DNA of 14,202 nt from DATLNF01 sp046590575 (GTDB taxonomy: Bacteria; Actinomycetota; Actinomycetes; BP-191): the NCBI GenBank assembly GCA_046590575.1, contig JBKJUS010000120.1, forward strand, positions 1 to 14,202. The letters are read 5' to 3'. Each line of letters starts with the position of its first letter. Position 1 is the first letter of the stretch. The notes under the pieces are model-generated. The model searched no databases, was not told the DNA's origin, and saw nothing but the letters and a program-made list of their open reading frames with translations. Made by a program: the position numbers and the translations under genes. Shown here piece by piece: positions 6,826-13,777 of the stretch.

Positions 6826-7215
6826 ATGGCCGACCTCGGGACCTTCGTTCGTGACTACCTCGACCGGGTCGTGAACCGTCAGGAGACCGGCGCGGTGGAT
6901 GAGCTGGTGTCGTCGGACTACCGCGGCGACGGGTACGGCTGGCCCGCTGATCGAGAGGCGCTTCGAGCGTTCTACACACAGCAGGCGCATGTCCGACCCG
7001 ACTGGCGGATCGATGTGCAGGAGACCGTCGAGACGGGGGAGTGGGTCGCCGTCCGCGCCTTCGCCGGCGGCACGGTAGTGGGCGACGACGGCGCGTCCCG
7101 TCGTCAAGACCTCGAGTGGCTCACGGCGTACCGGGTCGTCGACGGCATGGTCGTCGAGACGCGGATCCTGTCGCTGCTCGAGCGCGCGGCGCCGACCGGC
7201 TTTGGTAAGCCGTGA
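6826..7215 (+). CDS. SnoaL-like / NTF2-fold protein
   Basis: This 129-residue protein shows the pattern of the SnoaL-like polyketide cyclase/NTF2 superfamily: an N-terminal helix pair (FVRDYLDRVVNRQETGAVDELV), an early SxDYRGDG loop, REALRAFYTQ followed by PDWRIDVQETVETGEWVAVR, a TVVGDDG turn, and a closing strand pair (LTAYRVVDGMVVETRIL). These cone-shaped folds bind or isomerise small hydrophobic molecules, but many members have no assigned function. The start ATG 6826 is chosen because upstream in-frame sequence runs antisense through the cupin gene. It is divergent from the cupin with a 55-base gap, so the two may share regulation. Whether it acts on products of the upstream P450 fusion is not shown. 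Confidence 0.75.
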   Translation: MADLGTFVRDYLDRVVNRQETGAVDELVSSDYRGDGYGWPADREALRAFYTQQAHVRPDWRIDVQETVETGEWVAVRAFAGGTVVGDDGASRRQDLEWLTAYRVVDGMVVETRILSLLERAAPTGFGKP

Positions 7216-7250
7216 GGCGCACCGTCACGCGATGATCACTCCGGCTCGTC

Positions 7251-8021
7251 GTGCCTGAACTCGCCACGGTCGTTGCCCTGTGCCTCGCTGCCGCGCTGGC
7301 GGGCTGGGTTGACGCGGTGAGCGGCGGCGGGGGGTTGATCCAGCTGCCCGCGCTGCTGCTGGCCCTGCCCGGTGCGGGACCCGCACAGGTGCTGGCGACG
7401 AACAAGCTCTCCAGCGTGTGCGGTACGGCGGTGGCGACGGCGACCTACTACCGCAGGGTGCGGCCGGACCTGCGCACTGCGCTGCCGATGGTCGGCGCGG
7501 CGGTCGTCGGCTCGGCGGGCGGGGCAGCCTGCGCGTCGCTGTTGCCGCAGTCCGTCTTCCGGCCGCTGGTGCTCGTGCTGGTTGTCGCCGTCGCCGCTTA
7601 TACGGTGCGCCGGCCCGACCTGGGCGCCGACCAGAGTCTTCGCTGGGCCGGCCGGCCGCACTACGCCGCGGCCGTGGGTACGGCGCTGGGCATCGGCTTC
7701 TACGACGGCATCTTCGGCCCGGGCACGGGGAGCTTCCTGACCTTCGCGCTGGTCGGCTTGCTCGGCTACTCGTTCCTGCAGGCCTCAGCGAAAGCCCGAA
7801 TGGTCAACCTGGCAACCAACGCGGGCGCGCTCGCGGTCTTCTTCGCTCAAGGCGCGCCGATGGTCCGCCTCGGTCTGACGATGGGGGTGTTCAACGTCGC
7901 GGGCGGCTGGCTCGGAGCGCATACGGCAATCACCCGTGGCAGCCGCTTCGTCCGTCTGGTGTTCCTCGTGGTCGTCGGCACCCTCGCCCTGCGGCTGGCC
8001 TACGACCTGCTCCCTGGCTGA
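7251..8021 (+). CDS. TSUP-family (TauE/SafE, DUF81) membrane permease
   Basis: This 256-residue, very hydrophobic protein has about eight membrane helices in two similar halves. The two half-repeats carry the family's glycine-rich signatures: VDAVSGGGGLIQLPALL near residue 20 and FYDGIFGPGTGSFLTF near residue 150, each leading into a helix, with LATNKLSS and LATNAGALAVFF as the matching second parts. Full length agrees with YfcA-like members. TSUP proteins export or import sulfite, sulfoacetate and related organosulfonates; the actual substrate cannot be told here. GTG 7251 is the first plausible start, 35 bases after the SnoaL-like gene, so the two may be co-transcribed. A strong hairpin follows the stop. 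Confidence 0.88.
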   Translation: MPELATVVALCLAAALAGWVDAVSGGGGLIQLPALLLALPGAGPAQVLATNKLSSVCGTAVATATYYRRVRPDLRTALPMVGAAVVGSAGGAACASLLPQSVFRPLVLVLVVAVAAYTVRRPDLGADQSLRWAGRPHYAAAVGTALGIGFYDGIFGPGTGSFLTFALVGLLGYSFLQASAKARMVNLATNAGALAVFFAQGAPMVRLGLTMGVFNVAGGWLGAHTAITRGSRFVRLVFLVVVGTLALRLAYDLLPG

Positions 8022-8040
8022 GTAGCTAGCCGGACCCGGC

Positions 8041-8082
8041 TTGGAGCGCGGGTGCGGCATCTATGACGCGCCCGCGCTCCAA
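8041..8082. terminator. Strong two-way hairpin terminator between convergent units
   Basis: TTGGAGCGCGGG (8041-8052) pairs perfectly with CCCGCGCTCCAA (8071-8082). Inside it a T-G pair and GCG/CGC extend the stem to about 16 bp around a 10-base loop (8057-8066). It lies between the permease stop (8021) and the minus-strand microprotein stop (8123), where a shared terminator is expected. There is no T-tract, as is common in actinobacterial terminators. Confidence 0.75.
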
Positions 8083-8122
8083 CCCGACTGGGCGAACTGC
8101 GCCCCGTAGGAAGTCGACTGGC

Positions 8123-8185
8123 TTACTTGGCCGGCTTCTTCGGCTTCTTGGTCTCCCGACCGCCCTTGTCTTTGCCCTTAGCCAT
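8123..8185 (-). CDS. 20-residue highly basic microprotein
   Basis: ATG at 8185 (reverse strand) opens MAKGKDKGGRE, followed by TKKPKKPAK and TAA. Eight of the 20 residues are Lys and one is Arg; there is no hydrophobic stretch. A ribosome-site-like AGAGG lies about 8 bases upstream. It starts 29 bases after the EamA transporter stop on the same strand and ends before the convergent hairpin, so it would be the last gene of that unit. I recall very similar tiny K-G-K-x-x-GGRE-x-K-KPKK proteins annotated as hypothetical in other bacteria, which argues for a real gene, but this could not be searched. The composition suggests nucleic-acid or ribosome contact; the function is unknown. Confidence 0.6.
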   Translation of the reverse strand: MAKGKDKGGRETKKPKKPAK

Positions 8186-8214
8186 GACACAAACCTCTCT
8201 CTCGACGCTGGGGC

Positions 8215-9195
8215 TCACGCTACTCGCGTGACGCTGGCCTCGCGCGTGAGCTCGACGTCCAGCGGCGCCGCCGGGATCGGCGTACGCCGTCTCGCCACGA
8301 TCAGGGCGACACCGGTGATGATCACGGCGCTGCCCACGAGGACCGACGGGCCGAGCGGCTCACGCAGCGGGGGGAGGGCGCCGAGACCCACCGCGACCGC
8401 TGGGTTGACGAAGGCGTAGGTGCCGGCGAGGGAGAGCCGCACATTGGCCAACAGCCAGACGTAGGCGGTGAAGGCGATGAGCGAGCCGAACACCAGCAGG
8501 TAGGCGAACGCGAGCCAGGCCCGGGTGTCGACCGCTGTGAGCCGCAGCTCGAAAGCGTCCCCGGTGACCATACTCGTCACGCCCATCGCCGCGCCGCCGC
8601 AGAGCATCTCCATTCCAGTCATCACCAGTGGCCGACGCGGCAACTGCGCGCGTCGCGAGTAGTAAGAGCCGCACGCCCAGCTCAGAGCGGCGAGCAGCAC
8701 CATCCCCGCGCCGACGCGGTCGACGGATTCTCCGCGTGGGTCGACGAGGATCACTACACCGAGGAACCCGATCGCCAGGCCCACCACCTGCAGCCGGGAC
8801 AGCCGCTCGCCGCCGAGGAGAAAGACGAGCAGGGCGAGCCACAGGGGCATCGTCGTGACGAGCACGGCCGTGACGCCAGAGCTGATCCGCTCTTCGGCGA
8901 GCACGACCAATCCGTTACCGCCGAGCAGAAGAGCGACGCCGACGATGGCGGCCGAGCGCCACTGCGGCCAGCCCAGGGGATCGGGGCGGCCGTCGCGATG
9001 GGGGCGGCGTACGGCGAACGCGAGCATGAGCGCGCCGGCCAACAGGAAGCGCACCGACCCCATCAGCAGCGGCGGCAGCCCGACGTCACCGGTGCCGGCA
9101 CCGATGGCGTAGCGGATCGCCAGGTAGGTCGAGCCCCAGATCACGTAGACCGATCCGAGCGCGACCCAGATCCTGGCTGTGCTCGGGGTGCCCAT
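8215..9195 (-). CDS. EamA-family (drug/metabolite superfamily) transporter
   Basis: This 326-residue inner-membrane protein has about ten predicted helices in two EamA repeats. The N-terminal signature (ALGSVYVIWGSTYLAIRYAIG) is the classic first helix with W-G-S/T. The second repeat is recognisable from LAALSWACGSYYSRR through FGSLIAFTAYVWLLANVRLSLAGTYAFVNPAVAVGLG, where the S-x-A-G-x-x-x-x-x-x-P motif of the last EamA helices is clear. Family members export amino acids, purines or other metabolites; RhtA- and YedA-like proteins are the nearest by feel. Start ATG 9195 has a weak GTAGG site and faces clpS across 47 bases. The basic microprotein follows 29 bases after the stop. Confidence 0.9.
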   Translation of the reverse strand: MGTPSTARIWVALGSVYVIWGSTYLAIRYAIGAGTGDVGLPPLLMGSVRFLLAGALMLAFAVRRPHRDGRPDPLGWPQWRSAAIVGVALLLGGNGLVVLAEERISSGVTAVLVTTMPLWLALLVFLLGGERLSRLQVVGLAIGFLGVVILVDPRGESVDRVGAGMVLLAALSWACGSYYSRRAQLPRRPLVMTGMEMLCGGAAMGVTSMVTGDAFELRLTAVDTRAWLAFAYLLVFGSLIAFTAYVWLLANVRLSLAGTYAFVNPAVAVGLGALPPLREPLGPSVLVGSAVIITGVALIVARRRTPIPAAPLDVELTREASVTRVA

Positions 9196-9242
9196 ACCTA
9201 CAACCTACGTAGCCGCGCTACCGGGTATTCCCCCGTGCGACG

Positions 9243-9548
9243 ATGGCCCCAATGAGCGCGCCCACCATCGCCCCGCAGCGGGTCGACCGGCCTGAGCAGG
9301 ACGAGGATGTCCGCGGCGACCGGCCATGGGTCACGATCGTGTGGAACGACCCGATCAACCTCATGTCGTACGTCACCTACGTTTTGCAGAAGCTCTTCGG
9401 CTACTCCCGCGAGAAGGCGACGTCTTTGATGCTCGATGTGCACCACAAGGGTCGCGCCGTCGTGTCCTCCGGCGCCCGGGAGCAGATGGAGTTCGACGTT
9501 GCGCGCCTGCACGCCGCGGGCCTCTGGGCCACGTTGCAGCAGGACTGA
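9243..9548 (+). CDS. clpS: ATP-dependent Clp protease adaptor ClpS
   Basis: This 101-residue protein has a disordered, acidic N-terminal tail of about 28 residues followed by a full ClpS core. Core features are WVTIVWNDPINLMSYVTYVLQKLFGYS (the N-D-x-x-N-x-M N-degron pocket motif), then LMLDVHHKGRAVV with the second pocket His, and the final helix EQMEFDVARLHAAGLWATL. ClpS binds substrates with bulky N-terminal residues and hands them to ClpA/ClpC for ClpP degradation. Start is ATG 9243 or ATG 9252; neither has a clear ribosome site. DUF2017 follows 11 bases later, the standard actinobacterial pairing (Rv1331-Rv1332 in M. tuberculosis). Confidence 0.96.
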   Translation: MAPMSAPTIAPQRVDRPEQDEDVRGDRPWVTIVWNDPINLMSYVTYVLQKLFGYSREKATSLMLDVHHKGRAVVSSGAREQMEFDVARLHAAGLWATLQQD

Positions 9549-9559
9549 GGCGTACGTCG

Positions 9560-10060
9560 ATGGCCCGGCGCTTCCGGCGTACCTCTGGTGGGCTCGAGGC
9601 TCGCCTCGAGCCGGGGGAAGCAGCGTTGCTCCGTGACCTGGTCGAGGACCTGCTGGCTCTCCTGGCGGAGGAGCCGACCTCAGGTGATGAAGCGCTCGCG
9701 CGGCTCTTTCCGGACGGCTACCGCGACGACCCTGCGGCCGCCGACGATCTCCGGTCGATGATTCAGGACGACCTGCGAGAGGGGAAGCGGTCGGCCCTCC
9801 GGGCGGTTCTGACCGGGCTCGGCGAGCGTGATGGCAAGGGGCGTCTGGTGCTCGACGTGGCCGTCGCGGACGAGTGGCTCGGCGCTCTCAACGACCTGCG
9901 CCTGACGCTCGGGACCCGGCTCGGCGTGACGGAGGAAACGTACGACGAGCTCGACGCTGCCGAAGCGCAGACGTCAACCGATCCGCGGCTCCAGGCGCTC
10001 GAGGTCTACGCGTGGCTCGGCTGGCTGCAGGAGTCGCTCGTCGAGACGCTGATGTCCTGA
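9560..10060 (+). CDS. DUF2017 family protein
   Basis: This 166-residue, mostly helical acidic protein starts at ATG 9560 (MARRFRRTSGGLEARLEPGE). The open frame extends further upstream only through the clpS gene in another frame, so this start is chosen. Recognisable DUF2017 segments are LEPGEAALLRDLVEDLLALL, LFPDGYRDDPAAADDLRSM, LDVAVADEWLGALNDLRLTLGTRL and a C-terminal YAWLGWLQESLVETL. The family is nearly always next to clpS in Actinobacteria and its role is unknown; a link to Clp proteolysis is inferred from that neighbourhood. Its stop is 4 bases from that of the convergent membrane-protein gene. Confidence 0.88.
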   Translation: MARRFRRTSGGLEARLEPGEAALLRDLVEDLLALLAEEPTSGDEALARLFPDGYRDDPAAADDLRSMIQDDLREGKRSALRAVLTGLGERDGKGRLVLDVAVADEWLGALNDLRLTLGTRLGVTEETYDELDAAEAQTSTDPRLQALEVYAWLGWLQESLVETLMS

Positions 10061-10064
10061 GGCC

Positions 10065-10868
10065 TCACGTCTGCGGGAGGTCGACGAGCAGGTCGGCCCT
10101 CGGCCCGGCGACGTAGACCTCGTTGAGCGCAGCGACGACATAGAGCTGGACCACTGCGCCGATGACCATGCGAGGCAGTTGGTAGGGCAGCCCGTCGACG
10201 CCGTACGGCAGCAGGCTGCCAACAGTGCCCGACGCAGAGCTGAGCAGGATGAGGCCGAAGACCGTGCCGAACGACGATCCCGCAATGCGCACGGAATGCG
10301 CAGCAGCGAGCAGCACCCGCGGGTCACCCTCCAGCGCCACCCGCTGGTCCGCGACCGCGACGAAGGCGATGAGCAGCGCGATGAGCAGCGCCGGGGGTAC
10401 GACGAGGAGCGGGTCGCGCGAGTCAAGCTCCGACGCGTCGGCACCGTTGGCGACGACGAGGCCGAAGGCCAGGGCGGCGGCGGCGAGCGTCGCCAGGAGG
10501 GAAAGCCCGAAGAGCCGCAGCGCCGGCCGCCTGAGCGCTACCGCGCACCGCAGTGCGATCGCGACACTCCGGTCGGCATCCCCGACGGGAGCCACGACGG
10601 AGTGCAGCACCACGCGTACCCCCGAGTCGCCGATCGCCGGAGGTGGTGGCACCGGTTCGGGACGGTGGGCGCCGAGCAGCCGGATCACAGCGAGGAAGAG
10701 CACTGTGCGCAGCACTCCGACCACGGGAAAGACGAGGACCTGCAACCCTTCGGGCAGCCCGGAGGTCGGAATGAGGTCCGGCAGAGCCGCGAGAAGCACG
10801 AGCCCCGCCGTCGGCCACCCCGCCCGGCGTACGACGACGGCGCCCTGTCGCAGCGCGGTGAGCAGCAC
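10065..10868 (-). CDS. Hypothetical six-helix membrane protein
   Basis: This 267-residue protein is not recognised. About six membrane segments can be seen near residues 20-37, 40-65, 118-142, 155-175, 195-220 and 228-250, with a soluble loop of about 50 residues (RPEPVPPPPAIGDSG...) after the second. The last helix ends VVAALNEVYVAGP, a pattern shared by several small multi-pass families, but no specific family is claimed. The start is taken as GTG 10868, just inside the 63-base divergent gap with the mec gene; no good ribosome site is visible. It lies on the opposite strand inside the otherwise collinear clpS-DUF2017-mec-cysO-cysM block, so it is not part of that operon and may be an insertion. 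Confidence 0.7.
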   Translation of the reverse strand: MLLTALRQGAVVVRRAGWPTAGLVLLAALPDLIPTSGLPEGLQVLVFPVVGVLRTVLFLAVIRLLGAHRPEPVPPPPAIGDSGVRVVLHSVVAPVGDADRSVAIALRCAVALRRPALRLFGLSLLATLAAAALAFGLVVANGADASELDSRDPLLVVPPALLIALLIAFVAVADQRVALEGDPRVLLAAAHSVRIAGSSFGTVFGLILLSSASGTVGSLLPYGVDGLPYQLPRMVIGAVVQLYVVAALNEVYVAGPRADLLVDLPQT

Positions 10869-10918
10869 AGTGGCCAGCCTAGCGGCGGACCCGGGGCGCC
10901 CCGCGCGGTCTCCGCAGG

Positions 10919-10924
10919 TACCCT
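10919..10924 (+). promoter_or_regulatory. Candidate -10 box (TACCCT) for a leaderless mec transcript
   Basis: TACCCT matches TANNNT and ends 7 bases before ATG 10932, the same spacing as seen upstream of 6826. The gene lacks a Shine-Dalgarno sequence. No -35 is evident. Confidence 0.4.
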
Positions 10925-10931
10925 CCTATTC

Positions 10932-11330
10932 ATGCTGCGGATCGAGCGAGCGGTGCGCGACGAGATGGTCGCGCACGCTCGGGCGGACCATCCGGACGAG
11001 GCCTGCGGGCTGGTCGCGGGCATCGACGGACGGCCCACCCGGGTGATCCGGATGACCAACATCGCGCGTTCCCCGACCTTCTACGAGATGGATCCGCGGG
11101 AGCAGTTGCGCGCCTTCCGCGAGATGGATGACCGCGACGAGGATCTGCTCGTCATCTATCACTCGCACACTGCGACCGAGGCCTACCCGAGCCGCACCGA
11201 CATCTCCATCGCCGGCTACCCGGACGCGCACTACGTGCTGCTGTCGACGCGCGATCCCGAGGTCGACGAGGTGCGGTCCTACCGGATCGTCGACGGGCTC
11301 GTCACCGAGGAGCCGGTCGAGGTCGACTGA
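10932..11330 (+). CDS. mec: Mec-type M67 (JAMM) metalloprotease, CysO-cysteine peptidase
   Basis: This 132-residue protein carries the complete JAMM zinc-protease signature: Glu23 (PDEACGL), then HSHTATEAYPSRTD with H77, H79, S87 and D90 in the exact H-x-H-x7-S-x2-D spacing. In M. tuberculosis the homologue Mec cleaves the CysO-cysteine adduct to free cysteine and regenerate CysO. Start ATG 10932 is preferred; the frame extends upstream only through sequence antisense to the membrane-protein gene. The gene is followed by cysO after 71 bases and then cysM, which fixes the assignment. It may also trim the C-terminal extension of CysO seen here (inference from the QbsD/QbsE pair). Confidence 0.93.
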   Translation: MLRIERAVRDEMVAHARADHPDEACGLVAGIDGRPTRVIRMTNIARSPTFYEMDPREQLRAFREMDDRDEDLLVIYHSHTATEAYPSRTDISIAGYPDAHYVLLSTRDPEVDEVRSYRIVDGLVTEEPVEVD

Positions 11331-11401
11331 GGTGGGGAATGCTGAGTTCCGTTTACTGTTGCCAGGACAGACGACCACCTTCGCTGAGGAGAACACCGCT
11401 C

Positions 11402-11683
11402 ATGGCCGTGCAGGTCCGAATCCCGACGATCCTGCGCAAGCACACCGAGGGCGAGAAGCAGGTCGAAGGGGCCGGGGAGACCCTGGCCGAACTCTTCACC
11501 GACCTCGATGGTCGTCACCCGGGACTGCGCGGAGGACTGGTGACCGACGACGGTGAGCTGCACCGCTTCGTCAACGTCTACGTCAACGACGAGGACGTAC
11601 GCTTCCTCGGCTCGATCTCGACACCGCTGGCCGACGGCGACGTCGTGACCATCCTGCCGGCAGTCGCCGGCGGAGCCGGCTGA
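11402..11683 (+). CDS. cysO: CysO-like sulfur carrier protein (MoaD/ThiS ubiquitin fold)
   Basis: This 93-residue protein begins MAVQVRIPTILRKHTEGEK and contains LHRFVNVYVNDEDVRFLG and DGDVVTILPAVAGG, near-copies of M. tuberculosis CysO segments. By family knowledge its C-terminal glycine is activated to a thiocarboxylate and gives sulfur to CysM for O-phosphoserine-dependent cysteine synthesis. Unlike the mycobacterial protein, which ends at Gly-Gly, this one ends GG-AG, so two residues must be removed before activation. The start at ATG 11402 has AGGAG about 10 bases upstream; the longer frame from 11339 adds a non-homologous Arg-rich leader and is rejected. cysM starts 12 bases after the stop. 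Confidence 0.93.
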   Translation: MAVQVRIPTILRKHTEGEKQVEGAGETLAELFTDLDGRHPGLRGGLVTDDGELHRFVNVYVNDEDVRFLGSISTPLADGDVVTILPAVAGGAG

Positions 11684-11695
11684 CGGCGCACGCCC

Positions 11696-12646
11696 ATGGC
11701 CCGCTACGACTCGCTACTCGACTCCCTCGGTCGCACGCCGCTGGTGGGCCTGCCGCGGCTGTCGCCCTCGGCCGACGTACGGCTCTGGGCCAAGCTTGAG
11801 CAGGACAACCCGACGGGGTCGATCAAGGACCGCGCGGCCTTCTACATGATCCAGGCGGCAGAGGCCGACGGACGCCTGGTGCCGGGTGCCACCATCCTCG
11901 AGCCGACGTCGGGCAACACAGGCATCTCGCTCGCGATGGTGGCCAAACTGCGCGGCTACTCGCTGATCGCCGTGATGCCGGAGAACACCTCGGTCGAGCG
12001 TCGCCAGCTGCTCGAAATGTACGGCGCGTCGATTATCAACACCCCCGCCGCAGGCGGGTCCAACGGTGCCGTCGCCCGCGCGAAGGAGCTGGCCGCCGAG
12101 AACCCGGCGTACGTCTTCCTCTACCAGTACGGGAACCCGGCCAACGCGCTGGCGCACTACGAGACGACCGGCCCGGAGATCCTTGAAGACTTGCCGACGA
12201 TCACTCACTTCGTCGCGGGGCTCGGCACTACGGGGACGCTGATGGGATGCGGGCGATATCTGAAGGAGAAGGTGCCGGGCATCCGGATCGTCGCCGCCGA
12301 GCCGCGCTACGGCGATCTGGTTTATGGCCTGCGCAACATCGACGAGGGTTTCGTCCCCGAGCTCTACGAGGCGTCGGTGCTCGACACTCGCTTCTCCGTC
12401 GACTCCCACGATGCGCTCCGTCGTACCCGCGAGCTGGTCGAACTCGAAGGGATCTTTGCCGGCATCTCCTCTGGTGCGATTCTGCACGCCGCTCTGGGTG
12501 AGGCGGCGAAATGCGTCAAAACAGGCGTGCCCGCTGATATCGCTTTCATCGTCTGCGATGGCGGCTGGAAGTACCTCTCGACCGGCGCCTACACCGGCAC
12601 GCTGGCCGAGGCCGAGGCCCGCCTCGACGGCCACCTCTGGGCCTGA
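11696..12646 (+). CDS. cysM: CysM, CysO-dependent cysteine synthase (PLP fold type II)
   Basis: This 316-residue protein has the full cysteine synthase layout: LGRTPLVGLPRL, PLP-lysine K44 in NPTGSIKDRAA, the substrate loop TSGNTGIS (71-78), the phosphate-binding GLGTTGTLMG, and the C-terminal EGIFAGISSGAILHAAL with the PLP ring-contacting Ser. The segment YGLRNIDEGFVPELY is characteristic of mycobacterial CysM. It contains Arg213, which probably matches Arg220, the residue reported to favour O-phosphoserine over O-acetylserine (alignment by eye). With CysO and Mec it makes cysteine by the thiocarboxylate route, which is more oxidant-resistant than the CysK route. No ribosome site is seen and the gap from cysO is only 12 bases, suggesting translational coupling. 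Confidence 0.95.
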   Translation: MARYDSLLDSLGRTPLVGLPRLSPSADVRLWAKLEQDNPTGSIKDRAAFYMIQAAEADGRLVPGATILEPTSGNTGISLAMVAKLRGYSLIAVMPENTSVERRQLLEMYGASIINTPAAGGSNGAVARAKELAAENPAYVFLYQYGNPANALAHYETTGPEILEDLPTITHFVAGLGTTGTLMGCGRYLKEKVPGIRIVAAEPRYGDLVYGLRNIDEGFVPELYEASVLDTRFSVDSHDALRRTRELVELEGIFAGISSGAILHAALGEAAKCVKTGVPADIAFIVCDGGWKYLSTGAYTGTLAEAEARLDGHLWA

Positions 12647-12647
12647 G

Positions 12648-12698
12648 CCGCCGCCGCCCTTTCTCCGCCGCCGCCCGTTCTCCGCCGCCGCCCGTTCG
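12648..12698 (+). repeat. 17-bp tandem repeat, three copies
   Basis: Units CCGCCGCCGCCCGTTCT lie at 12648-12664 (with T for G at position 13), 12665-12681 and 12682-12698 (last base G). The array begins immediately after the cysM stop and runs directly into the first palindrome. Confidence 0.85.
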
Positions 12699-12743
12699 AG
12701 CTGCGGCCTGACGTGTCATAGACGACACATCAGACCGCAGCTC
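12698..12743. repeat. Palindromic element, copy A (20-bp arms)
   Basis: The left arm (12698-12717, GAGCTGCGGCCTGACGTGTC) and the right arm (12724-12743) are inverted repeats with 18 of 20 matching positions around the 6-base loop ATAGAC. Both mismatches are C-A on this strand and would be G-U wobbles in a minus-strand RNA, so the RNA from that strand folds without a break. It could end cysM transcription. A related copy lies at 13778-13823. Confidence 0.9.
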
Positions 12744-12814
12744 TGGACGCGGTCACGTCCACAGATGTCTTGCCGGCGATCCAATCGCGGGGGTGAACCA
12801 CCCAGGCTGGGTGG

Positions 12815-13762
12815 ATGCCTCCTGTCGCTGTCATCGATCCAGACCGGCTTCTCGCCTTAAGCCGCTGGCTGCGGAACCATCACCAGGTCGTCTCGACCCC
12901 GGAGCTCGCCGCGCTCGGCATCCCGCGCCATTTCGCCACCAACCGGGTCCGCGACGGGCGGTGGCAGCGGGTGCACGACGGCGTGTTCTACGCCTGCACT
13001 GGGCCGATCGGTCTGGACGCCCGGTGTGCCGCAGTGCTGGCCGCGCTGGGAGAGGACGCCGCACTCGACGCCGAAACCGCGGCCTGGCTCTGGGGTTTCT
13101 CGCCGGCCGGCGTTCCCCGCCTGGTGCGCGCCGTCGTGCCCCACCGGGGAAGCGAGCGGCGACTCGACGGCGCGCGGGTGCGGCAGAGCGTGGCGTTCGG
13201 TGCCCGCTCCAGACGTGAACGACGGAGACTGCGAGCACTGCGCATCGAGCACGCGGTCGTCGCCATGGCGGTTCGCCACCCTCGTCGGGCGCGCGGGCTG
13301 CTCAGTGCCGCGGTCCAGAAAGGACTGGTTACGCCCGATCTGCTCAGGGGATCGGTCCTGATCAACCCCACGATGGCCGGCCATGCGCGCCTCCTTCAGA
13401 TCATCAGTGACATCGCCGGCGGCAGCCGGTCCGAGCTCGAAGGCGAGGTCCTCGACGGCGTACGCCGAAGCGGTTTGCCCGAACCTGAACGCAACTACCC
13501 GCTCCTGATAGAAGGCCGTCGACTGTGGCTCGACATGTGCTACCCGACACTGCGCATCGCGATCGAGATCGACGGGAAGGCTTATCACCTGTTCAGCGAG
13601 GATTGGGAGGACGACCTCGAGCGACAGAACGACATTGTGCTCGATGGCTGGTTGATCATCCGCTTCTCGACCAGGGCGATCCGGGAAGACCTGCCCGGGT
13701 GCCTGAATCGCATCCGGGCCGCGATAGCGCTCCGGATGGCGGAGCTCGCAAGGACAGCGTGA
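12815..13762 (+). CDS. AbiEi-like HTH plus DUF559 (PD-(D/E)XK, Vsr-like) nuclease-domain protein
   Basis: This 315-residue protein has two parts. Residues about 10-60 (LRNHHQVVSTPELAALGIPRHFATNRVRDGRWQRVHDGVFY) form the winged-helix seen at the N-terminus of AbiEi-type antitoxins. Residues about 205-300 form a DUF559/Vsr-like fold: SELEGEVLDGVRR, LLIEGRRLWLDMCYP (D240), IAIEIDGKAYH (E251, D253, K255), then DLERQNDIVLDGWLIIRFST. The D...E-x-D-x-K set fits an active PD-(D/E)XK nuclease site. Such proteins are common, often in several copies, in Nocardioides-like actinomycetes; their role is not established. ATG 12815 follows a modest GGTGG. No AbiEii-type toxin gene is adjacent. It occupies the cysM-murI gap, between two copies of a palindrome, which suggests it was inserted as a unit. 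Confidence 0.85.
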   Translation: MPPVAVIDPDRLLALSRWLRNHHQVVSTPELAALGIPRHFATNRVRDGRWQRVHDGVFYACTGPIGLDARCAAVLAALGEDAALDAETAAWLWGFSPAGVPRLVRAVVPHRGSERRLDGARVRQSVAFGARSRRERRRLRALRIEHAVVAMAVRHPRRARGLLSAAVQKGLVTPDLLRGSVLINPTMAGHARLLQIISDIAGGSRSELEGEVLDGVRRSGLPEPERNYPLLIEGRRLWLDMCYPTLRIAIEIDGKAYHLFSEDWEDDLERQNDIVLDGWLIIRFSTRAIREDLPGCLNRIRAAIALRMAELARTA

Positions 13763-13777
13763 TTCGGGCCCCCTGGA

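Noticed and set aside
6771..6827. Longer cupin start at ATG 6827
   Set aside because: It would overlap the divergent SnoaL-like start; ATG 6770 has a perfect AGGAGG and the extra residues are not cupin-like.
6240..6854. 204-codon plus-strand frame opposite the cupin
   Set aside because: It is fully antisense to a gene with both cupin motifs and has no recognisable domain.
9326..9559. Upstream extension of the DUF2017 frame through clpS
   Set aside because: It overlaps clpS in another frame; DUF2017 similarity starts at ATG 9560.
10179..10931. Upstream extension of the mec frame
   Set aside because: It is antisense to the membrane-protein gene and Gln/Arg/Glu-rich low-complexity; the JAMM homology begins at ATG 10932.
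12831..13588. Minus-strand frames opposite the DUF559 gene as a possible antitoxin or toxin partner
   Set aside because: The translations are Arg/Pro/Ala-rich shadows with no motif and no ribosome site.
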